This document shows positions 16,383 to 24,560 of a stretch of 53,492 nt of DNA, piece by piece. The stretch covers positions 1 through 53,492 of the forward strand of contig NZ_LOHS01000036.1 of assembly GCF_001642995.1 (NCBI RefSeq), read 5' to 3'. The stretch comes from Streptomyces jeddahensis (GTDB lineage: Bacteria; Actinomycetota; Actinomycetes; Streptomycetales; Streptomycetaceae). Under the pieces are notes generated by a model that was not told the origin of the DNA, searched no databases, and saw only the letters and a list, made by a program, of their open reading frames with translations. The position numbers and the translations under genes are program-made. Position 1 is the first letter of the stretch; each line of letters starts with the position of its first letter.

Positions 16383-16424
16383 GGAACGGAGCGGGCCCCG
16401 CGGCTGCGGGGCCCGCTCCGTTCC
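16383..16424. terminator. Bidirectional terminator (right arm)
   Basis: Mirror of 3001-3042: 19-bp stem between the DUF5703 gene and chpC. Confidence 0.85.
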
Positions 16425-16522
16425 GTCCCGTGCACCACCTCGGTGGCATGGGTCACCGTGGTGATCTTCGGTGTTCTGCGCAGGTGCGTACGCACTCTCC
16501 GTCACGCCCGCGCTCCGCGCCG

Positions 16523-17221
16523 TTACGCGGCCGAACGGGCCTTGCGGTAGAGCACGGCGCCCGCGAGCAGCGCGCCCGCGGCCACCGGAAGGACCATCCC
16601 CACCGGCAGCGAGCTGCCGGTCTCGGCGAGCTGCTCGGTGCCCTCGGGTGCCGTCACGGTGTGCGTGCCCGGATGGTTCGACTCGGAGCCCGGGTCGCCC
16701 TCGCCCGGCGCCTGCGGCTCCTCGGGGTGCGCCGGGTCGCCGGGCGTGACGCCACGCGGCGGCGCCGCCTCGTCGCCGCCCGAGGAGTTGCCGCAGTCGT
16801 TGTCCGCCGCGCCGTTGCCGAGGCCGCCGATGGTGACGCTGTTGCCGCAGACGTTGACCGGTACGTCGACCGGCACCTGGATGTGGTTGCCGGAGCCGAT
16901 GCCGGGCGAGTCGCTGGCGTGACCGCCGGCCTCGGACCCGCCGCCGGACGACTGGTCGTTGCCGTTGTCGCCGTTGTCGTCGGAGACGTTGCTGCAGTCG
17001 TTGCCGGCGGCGGGGTTGAGAGCCCCGATGACGTTCACCGTGTTCCCGCACACGTTCACCGGGATGTCCACGGGAACTTGGACGCTGTTGCCCGAGAGCA
17101 CGCCGGGTGAGTCGGAAGCGGATCCGTCCGCTGCCGAGTCGGCGTGTGCGTAGCCGCCGGTCATGGCGAGTACGCCGGTCGCGGCCGCCAACGTGAGGCG
17201 TTTGCGCGTGACCTGTCGCAT
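16523..17221 (-). CDS. chpC: Long, wall-anchored chaplin ChpC-like (right-arm copy)
   Basis: Identical to 2204-2902. Native-arm copy with two chaplin domains, an LAETG sorting signal and a C-terminal membrane segment. If both arms are real, the strain carries two identical chpC genes. Confidence 0.93.
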   Translation of the reverse strand: MRQVTRKRLTLAAATGVLAMTGGYAHADSAADGSASDSPGVLSGNSVQVPVDIPVNVCGNTVNVIGALNPAAGNDCSNVSDDNGDNGNDQSSGGGSEAGGHASDSPGIGSGNHIQVPVDVPVNVCGNSVTIGGLGNGAADNDCGNSSGGDEAAPPRGVTPGDPAHPEEPQAPGEGDPGSESNHPGTHTVTAPEGTEQLAETGSSLPVGMVLPVAAGALLAGAVLYRKARSAA

Positions 17222-17288
17222 AGGTTTTCCCTGCCTTGTACCTTCCGGAATGCGCACGGCCCGCTTGCACGTGCGCGGAAGATCCTTC

Positions 17289-17322
17289 GGCCCCGGAGGC
17301 TCGTCCCGCGAACTCCGGGGCC
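17289..17322 (-). terminator. Terminator hairpin between chpH and chpC (right arm)
   Basis: Mirror of 2103-2136. Confidence 0.65.
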
Positions 17323-17356
17323 TAGGACTCAGACCCTCATGGGGTGGTGCACAACG

Positions 17357-17590
17357 TCAGTCGTTGATGCAGGTGTTGCCGAAGGCGGGGTTCAGCAGCC
17401 CGATCACGTTGACGGTGTTGCCACAGACGTTCACCGGCACGTGGATCGGCGCCTGAATGACGTTGCCCGAGAGCACGCCGGGAGAGTTCACCGCGGCACC
17501 CTGAGCACCGGCGTCGGCAGCGGCGACTCCCGCACCAGCGAGCACGAGACCACCCGTGGCAGCCGCGGCAGCGACGACCTTCTTGATCAT
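17357..17590 (-). CDS. chpH: Short chaplin ChpH-like (right-arm copy)
   Basis: Identical to 1835-2068. Native-arm copy. The order peptidase, chpH, chpC matches what I know of the S. coelicolor region around the adjacent chpC and chpH genes. Confidence 0.93.
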   Translation of the reverse strand: MIKKVVAAAAATGGLVLAGAGVAAADAGAQGAAVNSPGVLSGNVIQAPIHVPVNVCGNTVNVIGLLNPAFGNTCIND

Positions 17591-17640
17591 TCTTCCTCCT
17601 CATTGGCAATGTGCGGCCCCGGTCTCGGACCGCATCATCA

Positions 17641-17668
17641 GTAACGAGGAGCCGGTAATCGGGCTACG
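17641..17668 (-). promoter_or_regulatory. Sigma-BldN-like promoter of chpH (right arm)
   Basis: Mirror of 1757-1784. Confidence 0.5.
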
Positions 17669-17774
17669 TCCTTATCGTTCCATTCACTCTTTCTGATAAC
17701 TGCGCACGTATGGACGAATGTTGGAGCGGTATCTCGGCAGGGATCGCGGGATCGAGACGCTGAAATGCCGCTCA

Positions 17775-17792
17775 GGGTCAGCGAGTTGACCC
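17775..17792 (-). terminator. Short hairpin after the M20 peptidase (right arm)
   Basis: Mirror of 1633-1650. Confidence 0.4.
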
Positions 17793-17801
17793 GGTCGACG
17801 T

Positions 17802-19136
17802 TCAGGACGCGTCGATGAACCTGTCCAGCACGCGCACGCCGAACTTGAGCCCCTCGACCGGCACACGCTCGTCGACACCGTGGAACATGCCGGCGAAGTC
17901 CAGCTCGGGCGGCAGCTGCAGCGGCGCGAAGCCGAAGCAGCGGATGCCGAGATCGTCGAAGGACTTGGCGTCCGTACCGCCGGAGAGCATGTACGGAACG
18001 GCCCGCGCGATGGGGTCCTCGGCACGCAGGGCCGACTGCATGGCATCGACGAGCGCACCGTCGAAGTCGGTCTCCAGGGCCTTGTCGCCGTGCACGTCCT
18101 CGCGCCGGACGCGCGGTCCGAGGATCCGGTCGAGGTCGGCCAGGAACTCCTCCTCGTACCCGGGCAGGAAGCGCCCGTCGACGTGTGCGGTGGCCTGGCC
18201 GGGGATCACGTTGACCTTGTACCCGGCGCCGAGCATCGTCGGGGCCGCCGAGTTGCGCAGCGTGGCGCCGACCATCTTCGCGATGCCGCCGAGCTTGGCG
18301 AGCGTCGCGTCCATGTCCTCCGGGTCGAGCTCGGTTCCGAGCGCGTCGGAGAGTTCGTCGAGGAAGGACCGTACGGTCTTGGTGACGCGCACCGGCCACG
18401 TGTGCCGGCCGAGCCGCCCGACCGCCTCGCAGAGCTCCGTGATGGCGTTGTCGTCGTTGGTCATCGACCCGTGGCCTGCGGTGCCGTCCACGGTGAGCCG
18501 CATCCAGTGCATGCCCTTCTGGGCGGTCTCGACGAGGTAGAGCCGCAGCTGCTCGTTGACGGTGAACGAGAAGCCGCCGACCTCGCCGATCGCCTCGGTG
18601 ACGCCCTCGAAGAGCGCGGGGTGCTTGTCGACCAGATGGCGCGCACCGTAGACGCCTCCGGCCTCCTCGTCGGCGAGGAAGGCCAGCACGATGTCCCGCG
18701 GGGGCTTGCGGCCGCTGCGCAGCCGGTCGCGGACGACCGCGAGGGTCATCGCGTCCATGTCCTTCATGTCGACGGCGCCGCGGCCCCACACGCAGCCGTC
18801 GGCGATCTCGCCGGAGAACGGGTGGTGGGTCCAGTCGTGGGCGTTGGCCGGTACCACGTCGGTGTGGCCGTGGATGAGGAGTGCGGGCCGCGAGGGGTCC
18901 TCGCCCTCGATACGGGCCACCGTGGAGGCGCGGCCCGGGTGGGACTCGAAGATCTGCGGCTCGAGCCCGACCTCGGCGAGCTTCTCGGCCACGTACTCGG
19001 CGGCCTTGCGCTCACCGGGCCCGGAGTGGTCCCCGTAGTTGCTGGTGTCGATCCGGATGAGGTCGCGGCAGAGGTCGACGACCTCGTCCTCGCCCGAGAC
19101 GGACCCGGCCCTGCTGGCGCCGCTCGACTCGCTCAC
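17802..19136 (-). CDS. M20 family metallopeptidase (right-arm copy)
   Basis: Identical to 289-1623; native-arm copy. Divergent from tRNA-Leu, 234 bp away. The intervening DNA holds the 18-bp inverted repeat and the tRNA promoter. Confidence 0.92.
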   Translation of the reverse strand: MSESSGASRAGSVSGEDEVVDLCRDLIRIDTSNYGDHSGPGERKAAEYVAEKLAEVGLEPQIFESHPGRASTVARIEGEDPSRPALLIHGHTDVVPANAHDWTHHPFSGEIADGCVWGRGAVDMKDMDAMTLAVVRDRLRSGRKPPRDIVLAFLADEEAGGVYGARHLVDKHPALFEGVTEAIGEVGGFSFTVNEQLRLYLVETAQKGMHWMRLTVDGTAGHGSMTNDDNAITELCEAVGRLGRHTWPVRVTKTVRSFLDELSDALGTELDPEDMDATLAKLGGIAKMVGATLRNSAAPTMLGAGYKVNVIPGQATAHVDGRFLPGYEEEFLADLDRILGPRVRREDVHGDKALETDFDGALVDAMQSALRAEDPIARAVPYMLSGGTDAKSFDDLGIRCFGFAPLQLPPELDFAGMFHGVDERVPVEGLKFGVRVLDRFIDAS

Positions 19137-19289
19137 GCTGCTTCCTCCCGCTGTCGCTGCTGGTGGTCCCCGTCCTTGGTCGCCCCCATCCTCCTCCTCG
19201 GAGCGGGTGTGGCCCAAGGCCGGTCCCGGCCCGGTCATACAGCGTTAACAGCAGCATGGCGGGGCGACGTCCCGACGGGACCACCGGAG

Positions 19290-19307
19290 TGATCACTCGG
19301 GTGATCA
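19290..19307. promoter_or_regulatory. 18-bp inverted repeat between tRNA-Leu and peptidase (right arm)
   Basis: Mirror of 118-135: TGATCAC, 4 nt, GTGATCA, about 65 bp upstream of the tRNA. Confidence 0.35.
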
Positions 19308-19370
19308 GGCACCCCCGAATGTTTGCTATGGTTTTCCACGTCGCCGCGGGAAACCGCGAGAGACCACCAA

Positions 19371-19455
19371 GTCCGGGTGGCGGAATGGCAGACGCGCTAG
19401 CTTGAGGTGCTAGTGCCCTTTATCGGGCGTGGGGGTTCAAGTCCCCCCTCGGACA
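19371..19455 (+). tRNA. tRNA-Leu(GAG)
   Basis: An 85-nt type II tRNA. The acceptor strands GTCCGGG and CTCGGAC pair (one G-T), the anticodon stem CTAGC/GCTAG holds loop TTGAGGT with anticodon GAG, the long variable arm GCCC/GGGC has loop TTTATC, and the T arm is GGGGG TTCAAGT CCCCC. CCA is not encoded. It reads CUC and CUU codons. The palindrome ends at 19424, the last base of the variable-arm loop. Confidence 0.97.
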
Positions 19456-19463
19456 CATCGGCG

Positions 19464-19495
19464 AACTGCCGGTCACTTCGGTGACCGGCAGTTTT
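19464..19495 (+). terminator. Terminator of tRNA-Leu
   Basis: A 13-bp stem (AACTGCCGGTCAC with its complement), a TTCG tetraloop and a following TTTTC, nine bases after the tRNA. A textbook intrinsic terminator. Confidence 0.92.
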
Positions 19496-19550
19496 CGTGT
19501 GGGCGTACGCCAGGACGGGCGCCGTGGCCCTGCCGGGCACAATGGGCCGC

Positions 19551-19982
19551 ATGGCCCGACGCAAGCCCCGTCCTTCCACTCCCCCGGCGACCCAAGCCCC
19601 CGCCCTGTGCCCCTGCGGCTCCGGCGCCGCGTACTCCCAGTGCTGCGGTCGCCGCCACTCCGGTGCTGCCGCCGCGCCGACCGCCGAGGCGCTGATGCGG
19701 TCGCGGTACAGCGCGTTCGCGGTGCGGGACGAGGCGTATCTGCTGCGGACCTGGCATCCGGAGACGCGGCCGCCGCGGGTGGACTTCGATGCCGGGATGC
19801 GCTGGACGGGCCTGAAGATCCTCGACACGACCGACGGTTCGGCCTTCCACACCACCGGCACGGTGACCTTCCGGGCGCACTACACGGACGGCGGCCGGGC
19901 GGGCGTTCTGCACGAGCGCAGCCGCTTCACGCGCGTGGGCGGGGCGTGGGTCTACGTCGACGGGGAGTTCGTCGAGTCGTAG
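19551..19982 (+). CDS. YchJ family SEC-C metal-binding protein
   Basis: A 143-residue protein. The N-terminal SEC-C zinc motif CPCGSGAAYSQCCG is followed by the YchJ/UPF0225 NTF2-like domain (RSRYSAFAVRDEAYLLRTWH, then FTRVGGAWVYVDGEF at the end). The biochemical role is unknown. Start: CACAAT (19538-19543) then 7 nt then ATG 19551, a leaderless layout; an in-frame ATG at 19542 overlaps that box. It stands alone between the tRNA terminator and gntR, convergent with gntR. Confidence 0.9.
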   Translation: MARRKPRPSTPPATQAPALCPCGSGAAYSQCCGRRHSGAAAAPTAEALMRSRYSAFAVRDEAYLLRTWHPETRPPRVDFDAGMRWTGLKILDTTDGSAFHTTGTVTFRAHYTDGGRAGVLHERSRFTRVGGAWVYVDGEFVES

Positions 19983-19999
19983 GCGGGCCGTGACCGGCG

Positions 20000-20701
20000 T
20001 CAGGGCGCCAGGATGTCCAGTTCCTGGAGAGCGCCCACCGCGATCTCGCGGGTGAGCTGCTCCGCGCGGGTCGCGTCGCCCTCCCGTACCGCCTCCGCGA
20101 CCTGCACGTGCAGCCGGACGGCCGGGGGGTCGGGGTCCTCGAACATGACCTGGTGGTGGGTGCGGCCGGCCAGCACCTCGGCCACGAGGTCGCCGAGGTG
20201 CGCGAACATCTCGTTGCCGGAGGCGTTGAGGATCACCCTGTGGAAGGCGATGTCGTGCACCAGATACGCCTCCAGCTGCTGGCCGCGTGAGGTGGCGACC
20301 ATGCCGAGGGCGCATTCCGTGAGCTCCGCGCACTGCTCGGGGGTGGCGTTGCGTGCGGCCAGACCCGCGGCGACGGGTTCGACGGCCGAGCGCAGCACGG
20401 TCAGGGAGCGCAGCTGGCGGGGGCGGTCGGCGCCGGCCAGGCGCCAGCGGATGACCTGGGGGTCGTAGACGTTCCACTCCGTGACGGGGCGCACGGTCAC
20501 GCCCACGCGGCGGCGGGACTCGACCAGGTGCATCGACTCCAGGACGCGCACCGCCTCGCGCACCACGGAGCGCGACACCTCGAGGCGCTCGGCCAGCTCG
20601 TCGGTGCGCAGCACGCTGCCCGGCTGGTACTCCCCCGCGGTGATGGCCGGCCCGAGGGTCTCCAGTACGCGTGCGTGCAGCCCCTGGGCCTGTGTCGTCA
20701 T
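20000..20701 (-). CDS. gntR: GntR/FadR-family repressor of the gluconate operon
   Basis: A 233-residue regulator. The N-terminal winged helix-turn-helix (TDELAERLEVSRSVVREAVRVL) is followed by a C-terminal FCD effector domain (LRSAVEPVAAGLAARNA, DIAFHRVILNASGNEMF, with the metal-binding His in LVHDIAFH and HLHVQ-type positions). It is divergent from gntK-gntP across about 130 bp that contain a paired inverted sequence, so it most likely represses the operon and itself, with gluconate or 6-phosphogluconate as inducer. The same gene order is found in S. coelicolor. Start at 20701 chosen because the upstream extension is not conserved-looking and TACGCT lies 6 nt before. Confidence 0.88.
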   Translation of the reverse strand: MTTQAQGLHARVLETLGPAITAGEYQPGSVLRTDELAERLEVSRSVVREAVRVLESMHLVESRRRVGVTVRPVTEWNVYDPQVIRWRLAGADRPRQLRSLTVLRSAVEPVAAGLAARNATPEQCAELTECALGMVATSRGQQLEAYLVHDIAFHRVILNASGNEMFAHLGDLVAEVLAGRTHHQVMFEDPDPPAVRLHVQVAEAVREGDATRAEQLTREIAVGALQELDILAP

Positions 20702-20729
20702 GCGGTCAGCGTACGAGGCACCGGCCCGC

Positions 20730-20784
20730 ACTCAAAAGTCAGACTACTAGATCACATCCCCTTGAATTCATCAGACTTTTGAGT
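20730..20784. promoter_or_regulatory. Paired operator between gntR and gntK
   Basis: ACTCAAAAGTC (20730-20740) and GACTTTTGAGT (20774-20784) form a perfect 11-bp inverted repeat with centres 44 bp apart, four helical turns. Extended, each arm reads ACTCAAAAGTC(A/T)GA. Two GntR dimers on one face of the DNA, possibly looping, would cover both divergent promoters. Confidence 0.65.
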
Positions 20785-20831
20785 TTCAGTGACGTGACAC
20801 AGCGATGTCGACGAAGACAGCGAGGCACTTG

Positions 20832-21356
20832 ATGAGCACCCCCCACGTCGTCGTGGTCATGGGCGTCGCAGGGACCGGCAAGACCACGATCGGCCCCCTG
20901 CTCGCCGCCCGGCTCGGCGTTCCCTACGCCGAGGGCGACGACTTCCACCCCGAGTCCAACATCGCCAAGATGTCGGCCGGGACGCCGTTGACGGACGACG
21001 ACCGCTGGCCCTGGCTCGACGCCATCGGCGCCTGGGCGCACAGCAGGGACGGCCTCGGTGGTGTCGCCAGCAGCTCGGCGCTGAAGCGCAGCTACCGCGA
21101 CCGCCTGCGTGCCGCAGCTCCCGGCATCGTCTTCGTCCATCTCACCGGTGACCGCGAGCTCATCGAGGACCGGATGTCGCATCGCGAGGGGCATTTCATG
21201 CCGACCGCCCTGCTGGACTCCCAGTTCGCCACGCTCGAGCCGCTGGAGCCGGACGAGGCGGGCGTCGCCGTCGATGTGTCGGGCAGCCCGGACGAGATCA
21301 CCGACCGGGCGGTCGAGGCGCTCCGCGCCTTCGCGCGGCAGCAGCCGGCCGAGTAG
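20832..21356 (+). CDS. gntK: Gluconokinase
   Basis: A 174-residue cytoplasmic kinase that phosphorylates D-gluconate to 6-phosphogluconate, feeding the pentose phosphate pathway. The Walker A motif GVAGTGKTT is at residues 11-19, followed by the gluconate-binding EGDDFHPESNIAKMSAGTPLTDDDRWPWL and the lid region HLTGDRELIEDRMSHREGHFMP. Length is typical. The ATG at 20832 follows GAGG by 6 nt; the ATG at 20805 has no ribosome binding site. Operon partner gntP starts 128 nt downstream. Confidence 0.95.
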   Translation: MSTPHVVVVMGVAGTGKTTIGPLLAARLGVPYAEGDDFHPESNIAKMSAGTPLTDDDRWPWLDAIGAWAHSRDGLGGVASSSALKRSYRDRLRAAAPGIVFVHLTGDRELIEDRMSHREGHFMPTALLDSQFATLEPLEPDEAGVAVDVSGSPDEITDRAVEALRAFARQQPAE

Positions 21357-21484
21357 CAGCAGCCCTGGACCCCGCGGCCGGTCCGGCGAGCGGGCCGGCG
21401 CGCCTGCCTCCGGCACCACCGCACCTCGGGCCCCCGCGCCACACCCCCCACCTGTAATCCCCAACCCATGCAAGGAAACAGACC

Positions 21485-22882
21485 GTGACCAGTCTCAGCG
21501 TCGAGACGCTGGCAGCGGACGCTGTCGAGCCGATCACCTCGGCGGGCCATGCCCAGCTCGGCATAGCCGTTCTCGCGGGCATCGCCGTCATCGTCCTGCT
21601 CATCACGAAGTTCAAGCTCCATGCGTTCCTGGCGCTGACCATCGGGTCGCTCGCGCTCGGCGCCTTCGCGGGCGCCCCGCTCGACAAGGCCATCGCGAGC
21701 TTCTCCACCGGCCTCGGCTCCACGGTGGCGGGCGTGGGCGTGCTGATCGCGCTGGGCGCGATCCTCGGCAAGCTGCTCGCCGACTCCGGCGGTGCGGACC
21801 AGATCGTCGACACGATCCTCGCCAAGGCGGGCGGGCGCTCCATGCCCTGGGCGATCGTGCTGATCGCCTCCGTGATCGGGCTTCCGCTGTTCTTCGAGGT
21901 CGGCATCGTGCTGCTGATCCCGGTGGTGCTCATGGTCGCCAAGCGCGGCGGTTACTCGCTGATGCGCATCGGCATCCCGGCGCTGGCCGGTCTGTCCGTG
22001 ATGCACGGCCTCATCCCGCCGCACCCCGGCCCGCTCGTCGCGATCGACGCGGTCAAGGCCAACCTCGGTGTGACGCTGGCGCTCGGCATCGTCGTCGCCA
22101 TCCCGACCGTGATCATCGCGGGCCCGGTGTTCTCCCGGTACGCGGCCCGCTGGGTCGACGTCCCCGCGCCCGAGAAGATGATCCCGCAGCGCGCCTCCGA
22201 CGACCTGGACAAGCGGCCTGGCTTCGGCATCACGCTCGCCACGATGCTGCTGCCCGTCGTCCTGATGCTGTCCAAGGCGCTGGTCGACATCGTGGTGGAC
22301 GACCCCGAGTCCACGGTGCAGCGTGTCTTCGACGTCATCGGTTCGTCGATGATCGCGCTGCTCGCCGCGGTCATCGTCGGTCTCTTCACGCTCGGCCGGG
22401 CCGCCAGGTTCACCAAGGAGCGGCTCTCCTCGACCGTCGAGAAGTCGCTCGCCCCCATCGCGGGCATCCTGCTGATCGTCGGCGCGGGCGGCGGCTTCAA
22501 GCAGACGCTGATCGACTCCGGCGTCGGCCAGATGGTCCTGGACATCTCCGAGGACTGGTCGATCCCGGCGCTGCTGCTCGCCTGGCTGATCGCGGTGGCG
22601 ATCCGCCTCGCGACGGGCTCGGCGACCGTGGCGACGATCTCCGCGGCCGGGCTGGTGGCGCCGCTCGCCGCCGACATGTCGACCACGCACGCGGCCCTGC
22701 TGGTGCTGGCGATCGGCGCGGGTTCGCTCTTCTTCAGCCATGTCAACGACGCCGGATTCTGGCTCGTCAAGGAATACTTCGGGATGAGCGTCGGGCAGAC
22801 CGTCAAGACCTGGTCCGTCATGGAGACGATCATCTCGGTCGTCGCGGGCGCCCTGGTCCTGCTGCTGTCCTTGATCATCTAG
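21485..22882 (+). CDS. gntP: GntP family gluconate permease
   Basis: A 465-residue integral membrane transporter with about 12-14 hydrophobic segments. Family signatures include IGLPLFFEVGIVLLIPVV, HGLIPPHPGPL, GSATVATISAAGLVAPL and FFSHVNDAGFWLVKEYF. It imports gluconate with protons for gntK. GTG start with AAGGAAAC 6 nt upstream. A strong terminator follows. The 128 bp between gntK and gntP hold no gene. Confidence 0.95.
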   Translation: MTSLSVETLAADAVEPITSAGHAQLGIAVLAGIAVIVLLITKFKLHAFLALTIGSLALGAFAGAPLDKAIASFSTGLGSTVAGVGVLIALGAILGKLLADSGGADQIVDTILAKAGGRSMPWAIVLIASVIGLPLFFEVGIVLLIPVVLMVAKRGGYSLMRIGIPALAGLSVMHGLIPPHPGPLVAIDAVKANLGVTLALGIVVAIPTVIIAGPVFSRYAARWVDVPAPEKMIPQRASDDLDKRPGFGITLATMLLPVVLMLSKALVDIVVDDPESTVQRVFDVIGSSMIALLAAVIVGLFTLGRAARFTKERLSSTVEKSLAPIAGILLIVGAGGGFKQTLIDSGVGQMVLDISEDWSIPALLLAWLIAVAIRLATGSATVATISAAGLVAPLAADMSTTHAALLVLAIGAGSLFFSHVNDAGFWLVKEYFGMSVGQTVKTWSVMETIISVVAGALVLLLSLII

Positions 22883-22928
22883 CGTCGGCCGGCACGGCCT
22901 GCACGGCGACGTTCACAGCGACGTTCAC

Positions 22929-22970
22929 GGCGGCGGTGAGACCCCACGACGAGGGGGTCTCACCGCCGCC
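22929..22970 (+). terminator. Terminator of the gluconate operon
   Basis: A 17-bp perfect stem (22929-22945 with 22954-22970) and an 8-nt loop, then GTTTCC. It lies 46 nt after the gntP stop. Confidence 0.9.
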
Positions 22971-23029
22971 GTTTCCATAACGGGTGGTGCAGACCGGTGC
23001 GGCTTGCGGGCGGTGCGGACCGGTGCGGT

Positions 23030-23749
23030 CTACGGCCGCCACAGCGGGTGTTCGCGTTCCGCCCACTCCCGGTCCACGGACCCCGTACGCAGACCGCGGC
23101 GCGCCTCCGGATCGGCCAGTGCCATGCCGATGTGGCCGGCCAGGACGATGCCGATCGCCAGCGCGAGCCAGTCGTGGACGAAGGTCGCGCCCGTGCGCCA
23201 CACCAGCGGGGCCAGGTCCGTGAACCACATCAGCAGACCGGTGCCGAGCATCACGAGCACGGCTCCGGCGATCCACGCGGCGTAGGTCTTCTGCCCGGCG
23301 TTGAATTTGCCGGCCGGCCGCGACTCGCGGCGCTTGTCACGGCGTACGGCCGCACGCAACCACCGGCGGTCGTGCGGGTGGAAGCGGTTCAGGAGCCGCA
23401 GATCCGTGCGGAGGGCGCGGGAGGCGAGGCCCACGAGGACTGGGACCGGCGACAGCAGTCCCGACCACTCGTGGAGGGTGACCACGAGGGCGCGGCGGCC
23501 GACGAGTTCGGCGAGCTGGGGCACGTAGAGGCAGGCGGCCGTGACCACGCAGACGCCCATCAGCGCGGCCGTGGTGCGGTGCACCCAGCGCTCGGCGCGG
23601 GTGAAGCGGCGGACTCGCGGCAGCGGTTCGTGCGGTTCGGCTCCGCGCTCCCGGCCTGGGGCTGGTCCGGCGGCGCGTCCCGGGCCGTGACCGTGACCGT
23701 GACCGTGACCGTGGTCCTGTCCGTCCCCCAGGTCACGTCGTAGGCGCAT
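23030..23749 (-). CDS. Membrane cytochrome b subunit (FdhI/cyt b561-like) with His-Gly repeat
   Basis: A 239-residue protein with four likely membrane segments and haem-ligand histidines in WVHRTTAALMG, TLHEWSGLLSP and FVHDWLALAIG, as in cytochrome b subunits of formate dehydrogenase and YedZ/MsrQ-like partners. The N-terminal 20 residues carry five His-Gly repeats, encoded by a 6-bp tandem repeat, that might bind metal. The ATG at 23749 overlaps the end of the molybdopterin oxidoreductase gene by 17 nt in another frame, so the two are cotranscribed and probably form one complex that passes electrons through the membrane. Confidence 0.82.
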   Translation of the reverse strand: MRLRRDLGDGQDHGHGHGHGHGPGRAAGPAPGRERGAEPHEPLPRVRRFTRAERWVHRTTAALMGVCVVTAACLYVPQLAELVGRRALVVTLHEWSGLLSPVPVLVGLASRALRTDLRLLNRFHPHDRRWLRAAVRRDKRRESRPAGKFNAGQKTYAAWIAGAVLVMLGTGLLMWFTDLAPLVWRTGATFVHDWLALAIGIVLAGHIGMALADPEARRGLRTGSVDREWAEREHPLWRP

Positions 23750-24497
23750 CGTCCCGTCCGTTCGAGCGGCCCACCCACGCGTCCACGTCATAGCCGCGCT
23801 CTTCCCAGTACCCGGGCCGGACGTCCTCGGTCAGAGTGATGCCGGAGAGCCATTTCGCGGACTTGTAGAAGTACATCGGCGCCACGTAGAGGCGGACGGG
23901 ACCGCCGTGCGAGTGGCTCACCGGCTTGTCCTGCATGCGCAGGGCCACCAGGACGTCCTTCCTGCGGGCCTGCGGCAGGGTGAGGCTCTCGCTGTACGTG
24001 CCGTCGAAGCACGTGAAGCGGACCGCTCCGGCCGTCGGACGCACTCCGGCGGCATCCAGCAGCCTGGACAGCAGTACGCCTTCGAAGGGTGTGTCCGGCA
24101 CCCGCCATCCGGTGACGCACTGGACGTCGCGGACGAGCCGCGTCTGCGGCATGGCGCGCAGCTCCCCGAGCGAGTACGTGGCGGGGCGGTCGACCAGTCC
24201 GTCGACGGTCAGGCGGTAGTCGTCGGCACCCTTCCGCGGTACGGACGAGGCGACCGAGTAGTAGCGGAAGCCGCCGCCGTTGGGGAGCAGGCCGGTCAGG
24301 CCGGTCGGGTCCTCGTCCGCCGCGTTGCCCAGGAAGGACTCGAGACCGCGCTGGAGCCCGGGGGCGGCGGCCACGCCCAGCGCGCCGAGCCCGAGCATGC
24401 CGAGCATGAGACGGCGGCCTACCGGTGTTCCCTGCCCCTCCGCCTCGGGCTCGGGCCCTGCGGGCTCTGCGGGCTCCGCGGATTGTTCTGAGGTCAC
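23733..24497 (-). CDS. Sulfite oxidase/MsrP-like molybdopterin oxidoreductase
   Basis: A 254-residue protein of the YedY/MsrP type. An RR-containing hydrophobic N-terminus (VGRRLMLGMLGLGALG) looks like a Tat signal or membrane anchor, so the enzyme acts outside the membrane. The molybdenum-ligating cysteine is in RDVQCVTGW (residue 127), and SHSHGGPVRLYVAPMYFYKSAKW is the typical cofactor-domain segment. MsrP repairs methionine sulfoxide in periplasmic proteins; the substrate here is not proven. The downstream cytochrome b gene would supply electrons. GTG start; no clear ribosome binding site. Confidence 0.87.
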   Translation of the reverse strand: MTSEQSAEPAEPAGPEPEAEGQGTPVGRRLMLGMLGLGALGVAAAPGLQRGLESFLGNAADEDPTGLTGLLPNGGGFRYYSVASSVPRKGADDYRLTVDGLVDRPATYSLGELRAMPQTRLVRDVQCVTGWRVPDTPFEGVLLSRLLDAAGVRPTAGAVRFTCFDGTYSESLTLPQARRKDVLVALRMQDKPVSHSHGGPVRLYVAPMYFYKSAKWLSGITLTEDVRPGYWEERGYDVDAWVGRSNGRDDAPTT

Positions 24498-24512
24498 CCA
24501 TTGATTCGAACA

Positions 24513-24543
24513 CCCGCGGCGCCTGGAGACCAGAGGCCGCGGG
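24513..24543 (-). terminator. Hairpin after the APC permease gene
   Basis: CCCGCGGC and GCCGCGGG with a 15-nt loop, 18 nt beyond the permease stop on the minus strand. Confidence 0.6.
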
Positions 24544-24560
24544 CGTCCGTCAGACTTCTG

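Larger units (their letters stand above)
9713..19424. repeat. Right arm of the palindrome, continuous with unique sequence
   Basis: This is the reverse complement of 1-9712. It runs without a break into the intact tRNA-Leu and the gluconate locus, so it is the arm most likely to reflect the real chromosome. The axis lies between 9712 and 9713 with no spacer. Confidence 0.97.

Noticed and set aside
1..19424. Streptomyces telomere or terminal inverted repeat fusion
   Set aside because: The axis lacks the series of short palindromes typical of telomeres and lies between ordinary core genes.
19371..19455. Integrated element at tRNA-Leu
   Set aside because: No integrase and no duplicated tRNA end downstream; the repeat of the tRNA comes from the palindrome.
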